Assembly (NCBI RefSeq): GCF_016908565.1
Contig: NZ_JAFBED010000005.1
Location: forward strand, 124,001 to 188,000
DNA: 64,000 nucleotides
Source of the DNA: Sutcliffiella tianshenii
GTDB taxonomy: Bacteria; Bacillota; Bacilli; Bacillales; Bacillaceae_I
Direction of reading: 5' to 3'
This document shows positions 50,746-57,939 of the stretch, piece after piece. Made by a program: the position numbers and the translations under genes. The notes under the pieces are model-generated. The model had not been told where the DNA came from and did not search any database. It worked only from the letters and a program-made list of their open reading frames with translations. Each line of letters starts with the position of its first letter. Position 1 is the first letter of the stretch.

Positions 50746-51978
50746 TCACCTCTTTTCCGATTCAAGAAATTTCGTGATGAGCCATTGTTCCGCTTCTTCC
50801 AAGATGGCTTTATGATCTTCCTGTTTTAAAGGCTCCAAAAAGCTTCTTGCATCGGAATGCTTGAACAAGGGATCAAGGAATGATTTGATATCCGCCGAAT
50901 CCTCTACGACCTTGTAAAAGTCTTCATAGAAGGCTTTCTGTCTTAATTCCGCTTTGTTAAATGAAGGCGCGGTTTGATTGGCTATACTGTATACTAATTG
51001 AAAGTTTGGCTGGCTTTGTTCTCCTTCGTTTAAATACTGCTGAAGATCTTCGAGTATGCTTTCATCTTGAAGATATACAAATAATGGTCCGCCTCCGGTC
51101 AGCACAATACGTATGAGGGAGGCCCTCTCCTCCTGCCTGCTTTTTTCGAGCAGTGCATTAGCTTCCTGCAACAGTTCATCTACCGTTTCAATGGATGCGA
51201 TGGAGAGCTTCAGTTCCTTCCATAGTATGGTTGCTGTCTCCTTAAAGGTCATCTTTGCCCCGTACTGATCCAGTTCCACTAGATAACAGCCTTTCTCACC
51301 GGTTTCTTTTTTGTTTCTGCCCTGGATGTTTCCTGGATATATCACAGGGGGATTTTCATGCAGGATCTCACGTTTATGTATATGTCCAAGCGCCCAGTAT
51401 TGGAATTTCTTTTCCAACAGTTCGGGAAGGGAAAAGGGGGCATAAGGGTCGTGTTCTTCCCTACCCGATAAGTTTCCATGCAAGATTCCGATGTGATAAG
51501 GGATGTCAGGATCCTTTTTCAAATATTCACTTGTCCGGTTCTGGAGTACATGCCGTCTGTCATAGCTGAATCCATAAATATTCGCAATGTGCTCTCCATT
51601 TTTCATGAACCTTTTGGAAGCTACCTTTTCATTGAAAATATGGACATTTTTCGGATAGCGGAAGTGAAGGCTGCCCTCACCGATGAAATCGTGGTTTCCG
51701 TGTATAGCGTATACCTCTATTGCCGCCTCTTCCAGACGCAGGAACTCCTCCCTCAGTTTTGCCTGAGCCATCAGGCTTCGTAATTCCATGTCAAAAAGAT
51801 CTCCTGCCAGGACAAGGAAATCAACTTTTTCTTCAATCGCAATGTCCACAAGCTTGGTGAAAGCGGAAAACGTGCTTGATCGCACCTGCTCAAAAATCTC
51901 TTGAGGCAGATGGTTCAACCCTTTAAACGGACTATCTAAATGAAGGTCTGCTGCGTGTATAAATCGAATAGCATTCAT
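50746..51978 (-). CDS. yhaO: YhaO, SbcD/Mre11-like exonuclease
   Basis: A calcineurin-fold nuclease of 410 aa. The metal-site motifs are in order: AADLHLDSPF, LAGDLFDMELRS, IHGNHDF, ILHGNLSG and LGHIHKRE. It pairs with the Rad50-like YhaN, whose gene follows by 6 bp. By analogy with SbcCD the complex trims DNA ends or hairpins; this is family inference. Confidence 0.93.
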   Translation of the reverse strand: MNAIRFIHAADLHLDSPFKGLNHLPQEIFEQVRSSTFSAFTKLVDIAIEEKVDFLVLAGDLFDMELRSLMAQAKLREEFLRLEEAAIEVYAIHGNHDFIGEGSLHFRYPKNVHIFNEKVASKRFMKNGEHIANIYGFSYDRRHVLQNRTSEYLKKDPDIPYHIGILHGNLSGREEHDPYAPFSLPELLEKKFQYWALGHIHKREILHENPPVIYPGNIQGRNKKETGEKGCYLVELDQYGAKMTFKETATILWKELKLSIASIETVDELLQEANALLEKSRQEERASLIRIVLTGGGPLFVYLQDESILEDLQQYLNEGEQSQPNFQLVYSIANQTAPSFNKAELRQKAFYEDFYKVVEDSADIKSFLDPLFKHSDARSFLEPLKQEDHKAILEEAEQWLITKFLESEKR

Positions 51979-52061
51979 AGGATACCTCGCCTATTAATCT
52001 TTTTCTTTATTTTAACACGGCTGAAATACGAATGCACGTTCGTGCCACAAGGAATTTTCAA

Positions 52062-52098
52062 TGACAAACCCCCAAACGAATGTCATTTGAGGGTTTGT
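52062..52098 (-). terminator. Hairpin after yhaP
   Basis: ACAAACCC-CAAA pairs with TTTG-GGGTTTGT; the T-run is weak on either strand. Confidence 0.45.
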
Positions 52099-52106
52099 GT
52101 TTCATT

Positions 52107-53354
52107 TTATCTATCTTTAGAAAGCTGCAACGCCTTTTTGATATCCTTCAGGGATGAGCTTTTTCCATACATCAGAACTCCTCCGCGATATACTTTGGCT
52201 CCAAACATCGCAAGAAGCACGATGGTGGCAATCAAGATCCCAATGGATAATCCGATCTCCCAGATAGGGACCTCGAGCATCCCGACACGCAGGAACATGA
52301 TCATTGGTGCAAAGAACGGGATGAATGAGGTCACCTGTATAAACGAATTATCAGGATTGTTCAAACCGAACATCGCAATCATGAAGCCTGCAACAATCAA
52401 GAGGGTCATCGGCAGGATGATCTGCTGGATTTCCTCGATCCGGCTTACTAATGAACCCAGGAATGCTGCAAAAGTTGCATAAAGGAAATATCCGAGCAGG
52501 AAGAATACCACTGCAAAAATAATGGTTGATACCGCGATATCCCCTACACCGAAATATTCAAACATCCCGCCTGTCATACCCTCGATATTCCCTCTTAAGG
52601 ATATGGAGGCAACCACAATCCAGAATGTCAGCTGAGTTAAACTAAGCAGGGCAATGCCAAGTATTTTTCCGAACATATGCATAATAGGTGATGCGGAGGA
52701 AATCAGGATTTCCATGACACGCGACGACTTTTCCACTGCAACATCTGTGGCAATCATACTTGCATACAGGATGACCGAGAAATAAATGACAAACAGCAGG
52801 ACATAGACCAGTCCGCGTGCCTGATTCAGCTCTTCTGCAGATTTTGCAGATTCCTGTAACGCGATTACATCGAACTGAATCGGCTCATATAGTGTGGCAA
52901 TCTGCTCTTGCGTGAGTCCTAACTGACTTGTCGCAATGCCAACCTTGATTTGCTGCAGGGCCTGCTCGAGCTGTGTGATGGTTTCATTATCCGTGATGGA
53001 GGAAGCCTTGTACTCTCCTGATGGGAGTCCTTCCTCATCAAAGGATACATTCAGCAGCCCTTCATATTCCCCGGACTCTATCTTTTCCTCGATTCCTTCC
53101 GTGGTGTCCACCCTCTCCGCTTTCAAGGAATCTCCGGTGGAAGCCAATTGCTGTTGGATCAAGGGGAATGCCGCATTCTGTTCATCATAGACAGCCACTA
53201 TTTTCTCTTCCTCTTTATCAAACATATCGATGATGGATTGGATATTGGTGATGCCAAGGATGAAAATGGTGCTGATGATCGTTGTGATAATGAATGACTT
53301 TGACTTCAGTTTACTCATGTACGTATGAAAAAGAATGACAAGAAACTTATTCAT
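52107..53354 (-). CDS. yhaP: YhaP, ABC-2 type permease (NatB-like)
   Basis: A 415-aa permease with one N-terminal helix, a large extracellular domain (residues 45-180), and six helices in the C-terminal half, as in NatB sodium exporters. It includes AKSAEELNQARGLVYVLLFVIYFSVILYASMIATDVAVEKSSRVMEILISSASP, a well-conserved segment. The ATG at 53354 is preferred over a GTG at 53366. It overlaps the yhaQ end by 8 bp. Substrate is uncertain; Na+ export is one possibility. Confidence 0.9.
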   Translation of the reverse strand: MNKFLVILFHTYMSKLKSKSFIITTIISTIFILGITNIQSIIDMFDKEEEKIVAVYDEQNAAFPLIQQQLASTGDSLKAERVDTTEGIEEKIESGEYEGLLNVSFDEEGLPSGEYKASSITDNETITQLEQALQQIKVGIATSQLGLTQEQIATLYEPIQFDVIALQESAKSAEELNQARGLVYVLLFVIYFSVILYASMIATDVAVEKSSRVMEILISSASPIMHMFGKILGIALLSLTQLTFWIVVASISLRGNIEGMTGGMFEYFGVGDIAVSTIIFAVVFFLLGYFLYATFAAFLGSLVSRIEEIQQIILPMTLLIVAGFMIAMFGLNNPDNSFIQVTSFIPFFAPMIMFLRVGMLEVPIWEIGLSIGILIATIVLLAMFGAKVYRGGVLMYGKSSSLKDIKKALQLSKDR

Positions 53355-54249
53355 GATAGGAAGCACCTACCTTTTCAATGAAAATATCGTTCAATGACGG
53401 CTCTTCGAGGATAAACTTCCTTACATAGCCCAGTCCGGTGATCTCCTGAAGGATATCCTGCGAGACCCCTTCATCGTTCACCTGGATGATCATGCCCTCT
53501 GCCGTTTTCTTTGTGTTCGTCACTCCCGGCAGCCGGACTAGGAATTCCAGATCAAAGTCGGCATGAATGATGACATTTTTCCTTCCGAATGAGCGTTTGA
53601 TATCCCTCAGTGAGCCATGCACGACCGGTCTGCCGTGATGCATGATGCACAGATGCTCGCAAAGCTCCTCTACATGCTCCATCCGGTGGGACGAGAATAC
53701 AATGGAAGTACCTTGATTTTTCAGGTCAACCACCGCTTGCTTCAATAGCTCGACATTCAATGGATCGAGTCCGCTGAACGGCTCATCCAGGATCAAGAGC
53801 TTTGGTCTATGTATGGTGGAAGCGATGAACTGTATCTTCTGTTGATTTCCCTTGGAAAGCTCCTCCACCTTTTTATTCAAGTATTCCGGCACTCTGAATC
53901 GTTCAAGCCAAAGCTCGAGCTCCTTCAGTATTTCGGATTTCCCCATCCCTCTCAGGCGTCCCAAGTAAATCATCTGATCTTTCACAGTCAGTTTCGGATA
54001 TAGCCCACGTTCCTCTGGAAGATATCCAACAATCTGGCTCTCTTTGTATGTGATCGGCTTTCCCGCCCATGAAATCCTGCCTGCTGTAGGCTCAAGCAGA
54101 CCGAGTACCATACGGAACGTCGTCGTCTTACCGGCACCATTCGCCCCAAGAAATCCGAACATCTGGCTTTCCGGTATTTCCAATGTCAAATCATCCACTG
54201 CGACGTGCTTGCCGAACTTTTTTGTTACACCTTCTATTTTCAATGCCAT
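53347..54249 (-). CDS. yhaQ: YhaQ, ABC transporter ATPase (NatA-like)
   Basis: A 300-aa ATPase of the NatA type. Walker A GANGAGKTT, signature LSKGNQQK, Walker B LLILDEPFSGLD and switch His in SSHRMEHVEEL are intact, with a C-terminal regulatory extension. It is the first gene of yhaQ-yhaP and is divergent from yhzD, with a FadR-like box in the shared upstream region. Confidence 0.92.
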   Translation of the reverse strand: MALKIEGVTKKFGKHVAVDDLTLEIPESQMFGFLGANGAGKTTTFRMVLGLLEPTAGRISWAGKPITYKESQIVGYLPEERGLYPKLTVKDQMIYLGRLRGMGKSEILKELELWLERFRVPEYLNKKVEELSKGNQQKIQFIASTIHRPKLLILDEPFSGLDPLNVELLKQAVVDLKNQGTSIVFSSHRMEHVEELCEHLCIMHHGRPVVHGSLRDIKRSFGRKNVIIHADFDLEFLVRLPGVTNTKKTAEGMIIQVNDEGVSQDILQEITGLGYVRKFILEEPSLNDIFIEKVGASYHE

Positions 54250-54345
54250 AATAGTATCCCTCCTAAACTCTCCTTAAATATACGACTCTAGAAACAAATA
54301 GTTTCATAATGTTTTTACAAAATAGGATTCTAATAGTAAAATAAA

Positions 54346-54365
54346 AGCAATGAATAGTCATTCAT
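54346..54365. promoter_or_regulatory. FadR-like palindrome upstream of yhzD
   Basis: AGCAATGAATAGTCATTCAT fits the FadR consensus as I recall it at 18 of 20 positions. It lies 20 bp before the yhzD start and about 100 bp upstream of divergent yhaQ. Confidence 0.6.
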
Positions 54366-54385
54366 TCTTTACAGGAGGGATAACG

Positions 54386-54571
54386 ATGGGGAAATATACA
54401 CTTACAGTATTCAGCGCTTCAGGTGAAACATTGCTTGATGAGAGCTTTGAAGCTGCCACCGAAAAAGAAGCGAAAGAAACAGGCGAAAAAAGATTGGCGG
54501 AATTGAACTACCTGGATTCCACACACCGCTGTACAAATGCGAGCGGAAAATTGGTATTGTTTCATAGATAA
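54386..54571 (+). CDS. yhzD: YhzD family small protein
   Basis: A 61-aa protein, GKYTLTVFSASGETLLDESF then AATEKEAKETGEKRLAELNYLDSTHRCTNASGKLVLFH. It matches the YhzD family near yhaQ in Bacillus. Function is unknown. The ATG follows CAGGAGGGATAACG. A FadR-type palindrome lies just upstream, suggesting a link to fatty-acid status. Confidence 0.82.
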   Translation: MGKYTLTVFSASGETLLDESFEAATEKEAKETGEKRLAELNYLDSTHRCTNASGKLVLFHR

Positions 54572-54573
54572 AA

Positions 54574-54609
54574 AAAGACGCTTCGGTCAATGTGATCGTA
54601 AGCGTCTTT
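54574..54609. terminator. Bidirectional terminator between yhzD and the VTT gene
   Basis: AAAAGACGCTT/AAGCGTCTTTT stem; the stop codon of the minus-strand gene lies in the loop. Confidence 0.8.
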
Positions 54610-55480
54610 TGCTTTTTTCCAACATTCTCTTTATAGTGATGCTGGAAATGAAGATGACAAGCAGGAGGATGGAACTCGAAACCACGAGCTGGGTGTTCGT
54701 CAAGGATAGCGCGGTGGCAAAATAGACCGAGTAGGCCAACAAGGTGGTTGTGAAAAGTTTGGTGATGGCTGCAATGATAAAGAACCTTTTGAACGAAACT
54801 GCCCCTATCCCCGCCCCCACGCAAATGATTTCATCGGGAAGGATCGGGATGATGAATAAAAGTGCAAGTATGACCGTTTCATTCTTCCCCATGTACTCCT
54901 GGTATTTGCGGAGATGTTTTTCTTTCACCAATTTGGATGCAAGCTTCACTCCTCCGATACGCGCGATGAAAAACATGAGGACAATTCCTGCCAATGTACC
55001 CATGAATCCGAGATAGGCAGCTGTAAATGGGCCGAACACCGCACTTCCGGCCGGGAGCGTCACTGCCTCAGGAATCGGGAGAATGATAGGCTGTGCCATG
55101 CATATTAAGAAAAAGATCACTTGCGCAGTGGATTCGTGATCACGAAGCATATTTTCCATGCCATACATATCGGTTAAAACGAGGAACTTGGTTAAGTAGT
55201 ATACAAGAAATAGAAGAAGCACAAAAATGAGAACGGTAAAATGGGCAACTTTTGTGATTTTCAGATATTCATAGCGTTTCCCCAACAGCAGGAAGAAATC
55301 CACCAACGTTATACCGATGATGATGAATAGAAAGACCATTTTATACGTTAAAAGCAATGTCGGAAAAACCGTACAGAGCAAATAAGTGGATGTGACCGCA
55401 ATCAGGAGGTGCAAAAAGACTTCGAGCGGCAACTGATTTTTATTATTTATCAAGGCTGTAACATCTCCAATGTGAACCAT
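54587..55480 (-). CDS. VTT (TVP38/TMEM64, DedA-like) membrane protein
   Basis: A 297-aa membrane protein with about eight hydrophobic helices. The VTT core shows PIPEAVTLPAGSAVFGPFTAAYLGFMGTLAG, FFIARIGGVKLASK and LLFIIPILPDEIICVGAG. DedA/VTT proteins are linked to recycling of undecaprenyl phosphate or lipid scrambling, so envelope maintenance is plausible. The N-terminal start at 55480 lacks a good ribosome site; a TTG at codon 10, after GGAG, is an alternative. Confidence 0.85.
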   Translation of the reverse strand: MVHIGDVTALINNKNQLPLEVFLHLLIAVTSTYLLCTVFPTLLLTYKMVFLFIIIGITLVDFFLLLGKRYEYLKITKVAHFTVLIFVLLLFLVYYLTKFLVLTDMYGMENMLRDHESTAQVIFFLICMAQPIILPIPEAVTLPAGSAVFGPFTAAYLGFMGTLAGIVLMFFIARIGGVKLASKLVKEKHLRKYQEYMGKNETVILALLFIIPILPDEIICVGAGIGAVSFKRFFIIAAITKLFTTTLLAYSVYFATALSLTNTQLVVSSSILLLVIFISSITIKRMLEKSKRRLRSH

Positions 55481-55671
55481 AATTTTCGAACTGATATACC
55501 ACTTTTATTATAGATATCTCGTATTTATGATAAAACGCACCAAAGCATTAATTTTCGATACGCCTTGGGTCTTAGTTGAAAAAATAGTATCACCTTTGGA
55601 GGAGCTCTGTCTATTTTTAATACTGGCAATAAAAATTATAGGATATTTATTTATCAGGAATGACAGATTTT

Positions 55672-56502
55672 TCAGCTGTCATAGGCAAACATCCTTGCAC
55701 CAAGTGCCACCATGAACTGTGCTTCTTGAGCTTTTTCAATCGTGCAGACATTCCACAATTCCGGAAATGCCGATTCCTCTGCCTGCCTGATTGCCGATTC
55801 GAGATAGCCTTCATACTGGAGGGTTCCGCCGCCAATGACCAATTTTTCAGGATTCAGAAGCTGGATGATAGTTGCAAGCCCTATCCCCAGAAATTTCCCT
55901 GCCTGTTCCACCACTTTACATGCAGACCTGTCGCCCTCCTTTAATTTCTGTTTTAAGGCATCTGCATCCATTTTCGCTGTTTTCAAAATGGCAGCACCAC
56001 TTGCGAGCTCATCCAAAGTCCTGATTCCAGCTTCGGTTGGTATCGGGATGCCCCCGAGTTCACCGGACCATCCTTTACTCCCATTTATGAAATGGCCATT
56101 TTGCTTCATGCCAGCTGCTATGCCTGTTCCTACCATGACTACTGCAAGGGCGATATTATTTTCAACAGCCCCTGCCTCTTTTACCAGCGCAGCTTTCACA
56201 TCATTTATGAAAACCACTTTATTTGCCATATTTTTCAAACAGCTCGAATCCATCCCATTAATTCCTGGAAGCACATCCGACACTAATACCCGATTGTTCT
56301 GTTCCACCAATCCAGGAATGGCAACCCCTATGCCCTCTGGTTGAAATGGTAACCCTTTTATAAAAGTTTCAATTTCATTTTTAAGATACTCTTTAGTGGA
56401 TTTGTTGCCAGTAGGTACTTTTTTTGTAAAGGTATCTCCTTCATATTCCGCTAACATCAACATTTTAGTTCCACCAATGTCTACTCCTATGTATTTGTCC
56501 AC
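55672..56502 (-). CDS. ROK-family sugar kinase-like protein without zinc motif
   Basis: A 276-aa ROK-family protein. Phosphate-1 motif YIGVDIGGTKM and the catalytic Asp region VFINDVKAALVKEAG are present, and the adenosine motif NPEKLVIGGGTL closes the domain. The usual zinc-binding CxCGxxGCxE motif is missing; its place reads GELGGIPIPTEAGIRTLDELASG. A sugar kinase activity such as glucokinase or fructokinase is possible but uncertain. Translation starts at a GTG after GGGGAGG; upstream in-frame ATGs lack a ribosome site. Confidence 0.82.
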   Translation of the reverse strand: MDKYIGVDIGGTKMLMLAEYEGDTFTKKVPTGNKSTKEYLKNEIETFIKGLPFQPEGIGVAIPGLVEQNNRVLVSDVLPGINGMDSSCLKNMANKVVFINDVKAALVKEAGAVENNIALAVVMVGTGIAAGMKQNGHFINGSKGWSGELGGIPIPTEAGIRTLDELASGAAILKTAKMDADALKQKLKEGDRSACKVVEQAGKFLGIGLATIIQLLNPEKLVIGGGTLQYEGYLESAIRQAEESAFPELWNVCTIEKAQEAQFMVALGARMFAYDS

Positions 56503-56691
56503 TACGATGACCTCCCCTTTTTTCCTATCATAGCTAATCTGAAGGGCAAGCGGCAAGGAAGTTTTACATGGATCCTTTGAATGCATGGCTTGTCGTTCGG
56601 GTTGATATTATATATTTGAAGGCAGTGCTCCAGAGGACAGCTTTATGCAGTTCCCCCCTCAACCACCTCTCCCAAAGCCCTCTAAAACATC

Positions 56692-56721
56692 AAGCTGCTC
56701 CCCTACGGAAGGGAGCAGCTT
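56692..56721. terminator. Hairpin after yhaR
   Basis: AAGCTGCTCCC/GGGAGCAGCTT, an 11-bp stem with a short loop, 19 bp after the yhaR stop. The T-run is weak. Confidence 0.6.
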
Positions 56722-56739
56722 AAAAGTTTTAGATTTAAT

Positions 56740-57507
56740 TTATTTTCCAGTAAAGACGGGCGTCCTTTTTTCCACAAATGCCTTGATGCCCTCTTTATGA
56801 TCATCGGACTTTCTCATTCTGCCTTGTGCATTTTTTTCCAGTTCCAGGATCTGCTGTAAACGTGGAAGCGAGGTTTTAGTGTAAATTTGTTTTGTCTCAA
56901 GCATCGCCTGGGTTGGAGCATGAAGAAGTGTGGACACTTTTTTCATGATGACATCTTCCATCCCATCGTTCTCAATACGATCTACCAATCCGAGCTCCAG
57001 TGCGTGTGCTGCCGAAATGGTTTTTCCTTCCCAGATCATTTGCTTCGCTTTCGCTTCCCCTAAGCGCTTTTCCATAAAGAAGTGCCCGCCGCCATCAGGG
57101 ATGAGGCCGATCTTGATAAAATTCATCGCCAATTTCGTAGAGGAATGAGCTACAACAAAATCACTGGCAAGGGCCAGACTCAGTCCTAGACCTGCAGCTG
57201 CACCGTGAATGGCGCTGATTGTGATTTTCGGCATGGTATATAATGTCGTGATCATCGAACCAATGGAATCCATGACCCTGTCAAAGTTGCCCTCATCCTT
57301 CTCAAGCATCATCTTGATGTCTCCACCTGCACTAAAGGCATTTCCGCTGCCCTTCAGTACGACTACCTTCGCATCACCTTTCGCGATATTCTCTAGTTCC
57401 TCCGCCAAAGTCTCCAGCATCTCCACATTCATGGCATTCAACGACTCCGGTCTATTCAACTCCACCACAACAACCTGTCCCTGATCCGTCACCTTCACCG
57501 TACCCAT
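56740..57507 (-). CDS. yhaR: YhaR, crotonase-family protein, probably isomerase
   Basis: A 255-aa crotonase-fold enzyme. FSAGGDIKMMLE and IHGAAAGLGLSLALASDF form the oxyanion hole. The two hydratase glutamates are absent: the first position falls in GLGLSLA and the second reads LAMNFIKIGLIPDGGG, with an Asp before GGG as in PaaG-type isomerases. It is therefore more likely to be an enoyl-CoA isomerase than a hydratase. A strong FadR-type box lies 31 bp upstream. The ATG follows GGGAGGG. Confidence 0.88.
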   Translation of the reverse strand: MGTVKVTDQGQVVVVELNRPESLNAMNVEMLETLAEELENIAKGDAKVVVLKGSGNAFSAGGDIKMMLEKDEGNFDRVMDSIGSMITTLYTMPKITISAIHGAAAGLGLSLALASDFVVAHSSTKLAMNFIKIGLIPDGGGHFFMEKRLGEAKAKQMIWEGKTISAAHALELGLVDRIENDGMEDVIMKKVSTLLHAPTQAMLETKQIYTKTSLPRLQQILELEKNAQGRMRKSDDHKEGIKAFVEKRTPVFTGK

Positions 57508-57537
57508 AATAAAACCCTCCCCTTCATCAAACCAAAT

Positions 57538-57557
57538 ATGAATGACTATTCATTTCT
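57538..57557. promoter_or_regulatory. FadR-type operator upstream of yhaR
   Basis: ATGAATGACTATTCATTTCT fits the FadR consensus as I recall it at 18 of 20 positions, with the mismatches at one end. Confidence 0.78.
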
Positions 57558-57637
57558 TTATTATACATGAATGCCGCTTCGTTTGATAGAATTTTCAGAA
57601 ATATATGGGGTGTAGGGAATATAGGTAGTATAGGGCC

Positions 57638-57673
57638 AAAAAATATGGGGCCAGACCCCGGCAGGATTTTTCC
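57638..57673. repeat. Dispersed palindromic repeat, copy 2
   Basis: Reverse complement of the segment at 35836-35869: TGGGGCCAGACCCCGGCAGG followed by ATTTTTCC. The core GGGGCCAGACCCC is nearly self-complementary. Confidence 0.75.
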
Positions 57674-57750
57674 GATCAATCGCGAAGGTGTATGCTGCTG
57701 GTGGCGCGGGGTACCTGTAAGGCCCTAGGGGACTTGTTCATTTTAGCTAT

Positions 57751-57861
57751 TCTGTCGGGAATGGGCAGTTATCTGTCCAAAAGGTCCTTCATTCTGTCCA
57801 AAACATTAGATATTCTGTCGACTTTACCGCTCATTCTGTCCAAAACACGCAGTAATCTAGC
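57751..57861. repeat. Array D: ATTCTGTCC every 21 bp
   Basis: TCTGTC cores start at 57751, 57772, 57793, 57814 and 57835, and a degenerate TCTAGC at 57856, all exactly 21 bp apart. The consensus is ATTCTGTCC-aaaa with variable linkers. It lies between hemZ and yhaR, which are co-directional. A 300-bp open frame through it is a by-product of the 21-bp period. Confidence 0.9.
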
Positions 57862-57893
57862 GACTTTCCAATTACAGGAAATAAGACGCCGCA

Positions 57894-57930
57894 AAAAAAG
57901 AACGTATAGCCCTTTAGCTCATACGTTCTT
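57894..57930 (-). terminator. Terminator of hemZ
   Basis: AAGAACGTAT/ATACGTTCTT stem followed by TTTTTTT on the minus strand. Confidence 0.9.
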
Positions 57931-57939
57931 TTCCTGTTA

